DNA from: Dactylis glomerata
Lineage: Eukaryota > Streptophyta > Magnoliopsida > Poales > Poaceae
Assembly: GCA_007115705.1 (NCBI GenBank)
Contig: QXEO01000210.1
Location: 682,001 to 746,000 of the forward strand
Direction of reading: 5' to 3'
DNA length: 64,000 bases
In this document: positions 58,368 to 64,000 of the stretch, piece by piece
Layout of the letters: every line of letters begins with the position of its first letter
Position numbering within the stretch: the stretch's first letter is position 1
Notes under the pieces: model-generated
Databases searched by the model: none
Told to the model about the DNA's origin: nothing
What the model saw: only the letters and a program-made list of their open reading frames with translations
Position numbers and translations under genes: made by a program

Positions 58368-59371
58368 AGGAATTGTTCTTGGACATAAAATTTCCGAAAG
58401 AGGTATTGAAGTTGACAGAGCAAAAGTGGAGGCAATTGAGAAAATGCCTTGTCCAAGAGATGTTAAAGGATATACCATTTGTCTTTGATGATGATTGTAA
58501 GGAAGCTTTTGAAACTCTTAAGAAGGCTTTAACTACTGCCCCTATTGTTCAACCACCTGATTGGAATTTACCTTTTGAAATTATGTGTGATGCTAGTGAT
58601 TTTGCTGTTGGTGCTGTTCTTGGACAGCGCGTTGATAATAAGTTGAATGTTATTCATTATGCTAGTAAGACTCTTGATGCTGCTCAGAAAAATTATGCTA
58701 CTACTGAGAAAGAGTTTCTCGCTGTTGTTTTTGCTTGTGATAAGTTTAGATCCTATATTGTTGATTCTAAAGTTACTATTCATACTGATCACGCTGCTAT
58801 TAGATATCTTATGACTAAGAAGGATGCTAAGCCTAGGCTTATTAGATGGGTGTTACTTTTACAAGAGTTTGATTTGCATATCGTAGATAGGAAAGGTGCT
58901 GAAAATCCTGTGGCTGACAACTTGTCTAGATTGGAAAACATTTCTTTTGATCCTATTCCTGTTATTGATAGTTTTCCAAATGAACAGTTGGCTGCAATTA
59001 ATGTAACTTCACGAGACCTTCCTTGGTATGCTGATTATGCTAACTTTATTGTTTCCAAGTATTTGCCTGCGACCTTTACAGCTCAGCAAAGAAGAAAATT
59101 CTTCTACGATTTGAGGCATTATTTTTGGGATGACCCACATTTATATAAAGAAGGAGTTGATGGTATAATGAGAAGATGCATACCAGAATATGAGCAACAA
59201 GAGATATTAAGAAAGTGCCATAGCAGTGCTTATGGAGGGCATCATGCTGGAGATAGAACCGCGCAGAAGGTTCTACAATCAGGTTTTTATTGGCCAACCC
59301 TCTTTAAGGATGCCAGAAGGTATGTTTTATCTTGTGATGAATGTCAAAGAGTTGGAAATATTTCTAGATGA
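58357..59371 (+). pseudogene. F3 RNase H and integrase zinc-finger region
   Basis: After the T insertion the frame restarts (MVNEGIVLGHK), then a 95-nt deletion near 58469 removes the RT connection region and returns to the gag frame. RNase H follows (IMCDASDFAVGAV, TEKEFLAVVFA, HTDHAAIRYL), then the integrase zinc finger (GGHHAGDR, CDECQ). A TGA at 59369-59371 replaces an arginine codon present in F1. Confidence 0.88.
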
Positions 59372-60288
59372 AATGAAATGCCTATGAATTACACTCTAGT
59401 TATTGAACCGTTTGATTGTTGGGGATTTGACTTTATGGGTCCTTTTCCTCCTTCAAAAGGCTATACCCATATACTTGTTGCTGTTGATTATGTTACTAAA
59501 TGGGTAGAAGCCATACCCACCAAGAGTGCCGATGGTGAGACTTCGTTAAAAATGCTTAAGGACGTTATTTTTCCTTGGTTCGGAGTGCCTAGATATCTTA
59601 TGACTGACGGAGGTTCTCATTTTATTCACGGTAGTTTTAGAAAGACTCTTGCTAAGTATGATGTCAATCATAGAATTGCTTCTGCTTATCATCCCCAAAC
59701 TAGTGGGCAGGTAGAGCTTTCAAATAGGGAGATCAAGTCTATCTTGCAGAAGACTGCTAATAAATCTAGGAAAAACTGGGCTAGTAAGTTAAACGACGCT
59801 TTATGGGCTTATAGAACTGCTTATAAGAATCCCATGGGTATGTCTCCTTATAAGATGGTTTACGAAAAAGCGTGTCACTTGCCCTTAGAATTAGAACACA
59901 AAGCTTTTTGGGCAGTGAGAGAGCTTAATAGAGATTTTGAACTAGCCGGTAAGAAGAGGTTGTTAGATTTGAGTTCTCTAGATGAGTGGAGAAACGAAGC
60001 GTATGAGAATGCCAGATTTTTCAAAGAGAAAGTCAAGCAATGGCATGATAAGAGAATTCTTAAGAGAGAGTTTCATGTTGGTGAGAAAGTTCTTTTGTAT
60101 AGGTCTCGTCTCAGATTTTTTGCATGAAAATTACTTTCTAAATGGGAAGGACCATATGTTATTGTGGAAGTGTACCGCTCAGGTGCTATCAAGATTGCTT
60201 CATTGAAAGATGATTCTACACAAGTGTTTCTCCGGAAGATTACATCCAAGACAAACTGCAGGAACCTGCAGAGTTCGCTTTCGAATAG
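59372..60288 (+). pseudogene. F3 integrase core and C-terminus
   Basis: In frame after the TGA, it contains the core triad context (GFDFMGPFP, LMTDGGSHF, HPQTSGQVELSNRE) and the C-terminal KQWHDKRI region. A TGA at 60125-60127 and a 73-nt deletion near 60224 damage the C-terminus. The natural stop is at 60286-60288. Confidence 0.88.
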
Positions 60289-60406
60289 GTAACAGTTCTA
60301 GTCAGAAAAGTTTCGCGAAAAGTTCTTCTTTGAATATTTTTGCTGTTTCTATTAAATATGAAAAATCACGAGATGAAAAAGGGCAGGAAAAAGAGTCCGT
60401 GTGTGT

Positions 60407-60443
60407 CTCACACACGGGTGGCGCGGGCCCACCCCTGTGTGAG
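60407..60443 (+). promoter_or_regulatory. Internal GC-rich dyad before F3 extra ORF
   Basis: CTCACAC (60407-60413) and GTGTGAG (60437-60443) flank a shortened GC core. TATATAA at 60496-60502 and TATTTAA near 60511 precede the ORF at 60612. Confidence 0.45.
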
Positions 60444-60611
60444 AACACCCCGGAACTCGTTTCCGTCCCGTTTTCCTCCTGTGACTTCGTTTCGATATAT
60501 AATTTTTGTCTATTTAACCCCCCGGAGTCCCCGAGGTCTGTATCTCGTTTTCTCGTCGTGTTTTGTTTCGAGTTGTTTCTGTCAGGAGTTGATCTCAAGT
60601 TTGGGGAAGCC

Positions 60612-60968
60612 ATGACCTCTTCAGGTGACAATAATGCCAAAGGGCCCTATGTGGATGATCACCTGCTCCAGAAGTGGAGAGAGGAGCGAGGTTCTGGAAG
60701 AGCAAGGCCGAAAAATCCTCCTTGGGAAGTACCAACAAAAGCTAGGCGTATATTTTCTCATGATCTGCAGGGACCAACATATCATGTTTTGGATCTTGAC
60801 TCCGTGCCCGTGATAGAACACGGAATGCTGGTCACTTTTGAGTTTTGCACTTATTATGAAGCCTTGAAGAGGGAGGTATATATGCTTCAGGAAGAGAATC
60901 TCAGGCTTCGCAGAATGCAGGAATATTTCCTTAATCCAAGGCTGCTACCAATACCACCAAAGGAGTAA
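60612..60968 (+). CDS. F3 extra ORF (ORF3), 118 residues, unknown function
   Basis: An intact ORF from ATG 60612 (MTSSGDNNAKG) to TAA. The first 45 residues are polar and charged. TKARRIFSHDLQGPTYHVLDLDSVPV is the best conserved part between F1 and F3 (20-residue core at 60738-60800). Residues about 85-105 form a probable short coiled coil (LKREVYMLQEENLRLRRM), ending in a proline-rich tail. There is no membrane segment, so it is not a typical envelope protein. It is intact while the rest of pol is broken. Confidence 0.75.
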   Translation: MTSSGDNNAKGPYVDDHLLQKWREERGSGRARPKNPPWEVPTKARRIFSHDLQGPTYHVLDLDSVPVIEHGMLVTFEFCTYYEALKREVYMLQEENLRLRRMQEYFLNPRLLPIPPKE

Positions 60969-62651
60969 TTCGTCATCGGTATAGGCATTCCCTTGGCTTG
61001 TTCCAAGCTTGGGGGAGTGCCTCGGTATCACATCATTACCTTTCGCTCATTTACTTTTCAAGTAGAGTCTTATCATGAATAGAGAAGTTATCATATAGAA
61101 TAGTTTGCAGTTGGAAGTGTCCTCCTTAGTTAGTTATCTATGTATCCCTTGGTGTGAGTTGCGGTAATGAAATATTAATGAGAAGTTTTATCGTTTACTT
61201 TTCGCACACTTTATGTTAGTCTGCAATCTCTCTTGTATGACTAGTCTTGTTGATTGGTATTGATATCACATTGGGAGCATGAGTAGATTCAGTTGGTTTT
61301 GGCAAACCTAGCTTGGTCAGTAGCAACTTTACCTTGAAGTTTGAGTAGAAAAAGAATAAAGAAGTGCTTGCAGTTACATCACTCCAGTTTTCCCTTATGT
61401 TTGGCTTACAAGCATTGTTATTCTTAAAGTTAAAATCGTTGTACCTTCAAGGGAGTTTGCATGATTGCTCTTATTATATGTATGTTTGTTTGTTTCATGC
61501 AACTCTTATGCTTGCTACCCAGCCTTGCTAGCCAAAAACCTGTACTGAGAGGAAACACTTCTCGTGCATCCAAATCCCAAAAACCAAGTTACTTCCAAAG
61601 AGTCCACTATAAATTCCTATGCATGGTATTTCAAGCCATTCCAAGTAAATTTTCATGTGCTACCTTTCAAAAACCTTCAAACACTTCTCATTTTGTGCCA
61701 CTGTTTTTAGCTCATGAGGACATAGTGGATGGGTTTGTTATCTTCCATACTAAATTAAGTACCCTTCGACTAGGCAGCTTCATCTGCTCGTCATTAATTT
61801 TGCAAGGGAGCTGGTCAGACCATCATAATCTTAAAAAGAAAAAGGCACTCCTCCAATGGAATGTGAAAGTTTGTCGGCACCCAATGGAATCGGTTAGCCA
61901 TGGTTTGAGAAAGGAAAAAGGTGGGGAGGAGTGCAAAGCTATAAAAGAGCACCAAAGTGCCAATTAATCAAACATCTCGGAACCGCTCTCACTTGTTTAG
62001 TATGGAAGATATCAAGAACTCCGTTGCTAGTCGTTGACAAAAGCAACCACCTCTCAAAATAACTTTTACCTCTGTTTTACAAATGAAAAGCTCTAGCACA
62101 TGTTTAATCCCTGCTTCCCTCTGCGAAGGGCCTATCTTTTACTTTTATGTTGAGTCAACCTATTTCCCTCTGTCTCAAGCAAGCATTTGAGTTGTTATGT
62201 TTCACTCATCCATATGTTGATCCGTTTAATCATGTTTACTATCTTCCTTGTTTTGTATAATGCTTTTGTCTGAAGGAATATATCTTTGAAAGTTTTCTTT
62301 GAATGCAAAAGTTTATTTTGTTGAGCATATAGTCTTTGCTATACTAGCTCTGTTTTAAAAGGCTCCGTTTAAAAGAGAGAATAGTTTGTTCTCCGTTCTT
62401 TGACCAAGAACTAAGGTTTGCCATTGCAAATTAAAATTTACTTTGTGCATCTTTACATGTGATTCCCTTTTACCTATTGCAAGTCTATATCTTATAAAGG
62501 GAAGTTGCTGTCTATTATAATTTGTGCCTTAGTAAATGTGATGCTTCTTGTCCGTATTTTGATTATCGAGACTTCACTCCATAAACCTGTGGTCATGTTT
62601 ACCGAGTTTAGTTTTCGCTTGGGGACAAGCGAGGTCTAAGCTTGGGGGGGT
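60969..62651 (+). other. F3 3' UTR, no gene
   Basis: Parallels F1 49310-50997, with an internal polypurine copy at 61005-61017, a T-rich region, the 51-nt block and the terminal polypurine tract (62633-62651). Confidence 0.75.
62106..62156 (+). promoter_or_regulatory. Conserved 51-nt 3' UTR block (F3 copy)
   Basis: Identical to the F1 copy and 546 nt before the 3' LTR. Confidence 0.6.
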
Positions 62652-64000
62652 TGATACGTCCAATTTGCATCACTATTTTATATCATAATTTGCTGTTATT
62701 CATTGATATATTTCATATGTAGACATGATACTTATGTTATTTCCTTTGTTTTCACATGTTTGATGATCATCGGAGGAGTTGCTGCCGGAGTCAGGATTCT
62801 GCTGGAAAAAGGACCATCAGGAGACAATATTTTGAAGATCAGGAAAATTCCAGAAAAATACCCAGAAATTATATTTTACCAGAAGACTCACGAAGCCAGA
62901 AGGAGGAGTTGAGAGGAGCCAGGGGGGCCCCACACGCCAGGGTGGCGCGGCCAGCCCCCTGGCCGCGCGGGCCCCACGTGAGGCCACCCTGGCCCACCTC
63001 TGGTCTATCCCCTTCGCGTACATCATCGTCCCCGAAAACCTAAGTCAGGAGGGGGGTTCAGAGTTAGACACAGCCGCCTCTGCGGGGCGGAGAACACCAG
63101 AGAGAGAAAGCTCTCGGCAGGGAGAAATCTGCCGGGGAAATTCCTTCCCGGAGAGGGGAGATCGTCGCCATCGTCATCACCATCGCACTAGACTTCATCG
63201 GGATCATCATCATCTCCATCACCAGCACCTTCATCTCCACCATCACCACGCCATCCCGCTGTAACATCTTGAGTTGGATCTTGTTATATTCATAGGGGAA
63301 ACTTTCCCGGTGTTGATTACTCTTGTAGTTGATGCTATTGAGTGGAACCATTGAATTAAGGTTTATGTTCAGATTGTTATTTACCATTATTTCACCTCTG
63401 ATCATGATCCATATGATGTCTTGTGAGTAGTTCGTTTAGTTCTTGAGGACATGGGAGAAGTCAAGATGTTAGTAGTGAATTATTGTTGAGAAATATTTAA
63501 TGGTTTGATATTGTTGTGGTGCTATTTCACTAGTGGTGTCATGTGAACGTCGACTACATGATACTTCACCATTTATGGGCCTAGTGAGATGCATTGTGTA
63601 TTTGGCTACCGATTGTGGGGTTGCTGGAGTGACAGAAACCTAAACCTCTGTTGGGAAACCATTGCACCAGGGAGCGTAGGATCCTAGAGTTTAAGGCTGT
63701 GGTTAGATTTATCTTAATTACTTTCTTGTATTTGCGGATGCTTGCAAGGGGTATAATCACAAGTGTGTATTTATCCTAGTAAGGGTAGTGCGCTAGCACA
63801 GGTTCACCCCCATAACACTTACCAAACCAATAAATACTATTGGCTCTATGAAGCGAAAGCTCTTGACAGAAAACTCCCGTGTGTCCTCGAGAACGTTTGG
63901 TTATTATAAGAACACAACCGGCTTGTCCTTTGCTGAATAAAGGATTGGGCCACTTGCTGCAATTGTTACTACTGTCTTTTATTTACTCGCACTTTATTTA
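62652..64000 (+). repeat. F3 3' LTR, cut by window end
   Basis: The first 1349 bp of the LTR; about 155 bp should follow beyond the window, then GTCTC and the rest of the MULE. Confidence 0.92.

Larger units (their letters stand above)
54174..64000 (+). mobile_element. F3: young family F element, runs off the window
   Basis: The 5' LTR is 54174-55681 (1508 bp) and the 3' LTR starts at 62652. The left flank GTCTC (54169-54173) is the expected duplication. Over the shared 1.35 kb I count about seven substitutions and two small indels between LTRs, so insertion was recent. Even so its gag-pol carries multiple lesions. Confidence 0.92.

Overview
The window is a block of Triticeae-type (wheat, Aegilops or barley relative) intergenic DNA. 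I infer this from large nested LTR retrotransposons whose LTRs begin TGATACGTCC or TGATACGTCTC, primer-binding sites complementary to tRNA-Asp, a Mutator element whose transposase has a short GT-AG intron, and Helitron-like termini. I see no host cellular gene, tRNA, rRNA or CRISPR array. The three LTR families are labelled A, E and F here, because their published names need a repeat-database search.

Left half (1-32511). The window opens with a minus-strand LTR (1-837) abutting a GC-rich, LTR-end-like sequence (838-1395). A Helitron-like element runs from 1396 to 31775, but only about 3.1 kb of that is its own sequence. It is split by element E1 (2442-29684, exact duplication ATGAT), which has an intact gag-protease ORF, a second degenerate ORF and no polymerase. 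E1's second ORF is cut twice by family A elements. A1 (7000-17102, duplication CACAG) carries a solo LTR, A2, in its 5' LTR (duplication ACCGG). A3 (17389-25985, duplication AAGCT) is a scrambled mosaic of inverted and duplicated pieces.

Right half (32512-64000). A minus-strand family A element, A6, is split by F1 (35248-52513, duplication GACAG). F1 is a full gag-protease-RT-RNaseH-integrase element of Athila-like layout, now full of stops. F1's integrase is in turn split by minus-strand A4 (41155-48173, duplication GAGCT). A6 is next interrupted by a Mutator-like element (from 53046), whose transposase gene is cut at 54174 by F3. F3 is a young F copy whose LTRs differ by roughly 0.5 percent by eye; it runs off the right edge.

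Working together. Only family F encodes polymerase. Families A and E have gag-type or unknown ORFs but share F's tRNA-Asp primer site, polypurine tract, LTR start and a near-identical 51-nt block about 520-550 nt before the 3' LTR. This suggests that A and E are mobilised in trans by F-like polymerases. The most unusual features are coding-cassette exchange within family A (including an intact 197-codon ORF of unknown function in A4), the shared 51-nt block, promoter-like GC-rich dyads duplicated inside E1 and F in front of extra ORFs, and a second copy of the A4/F1 insertion junction inside A3.
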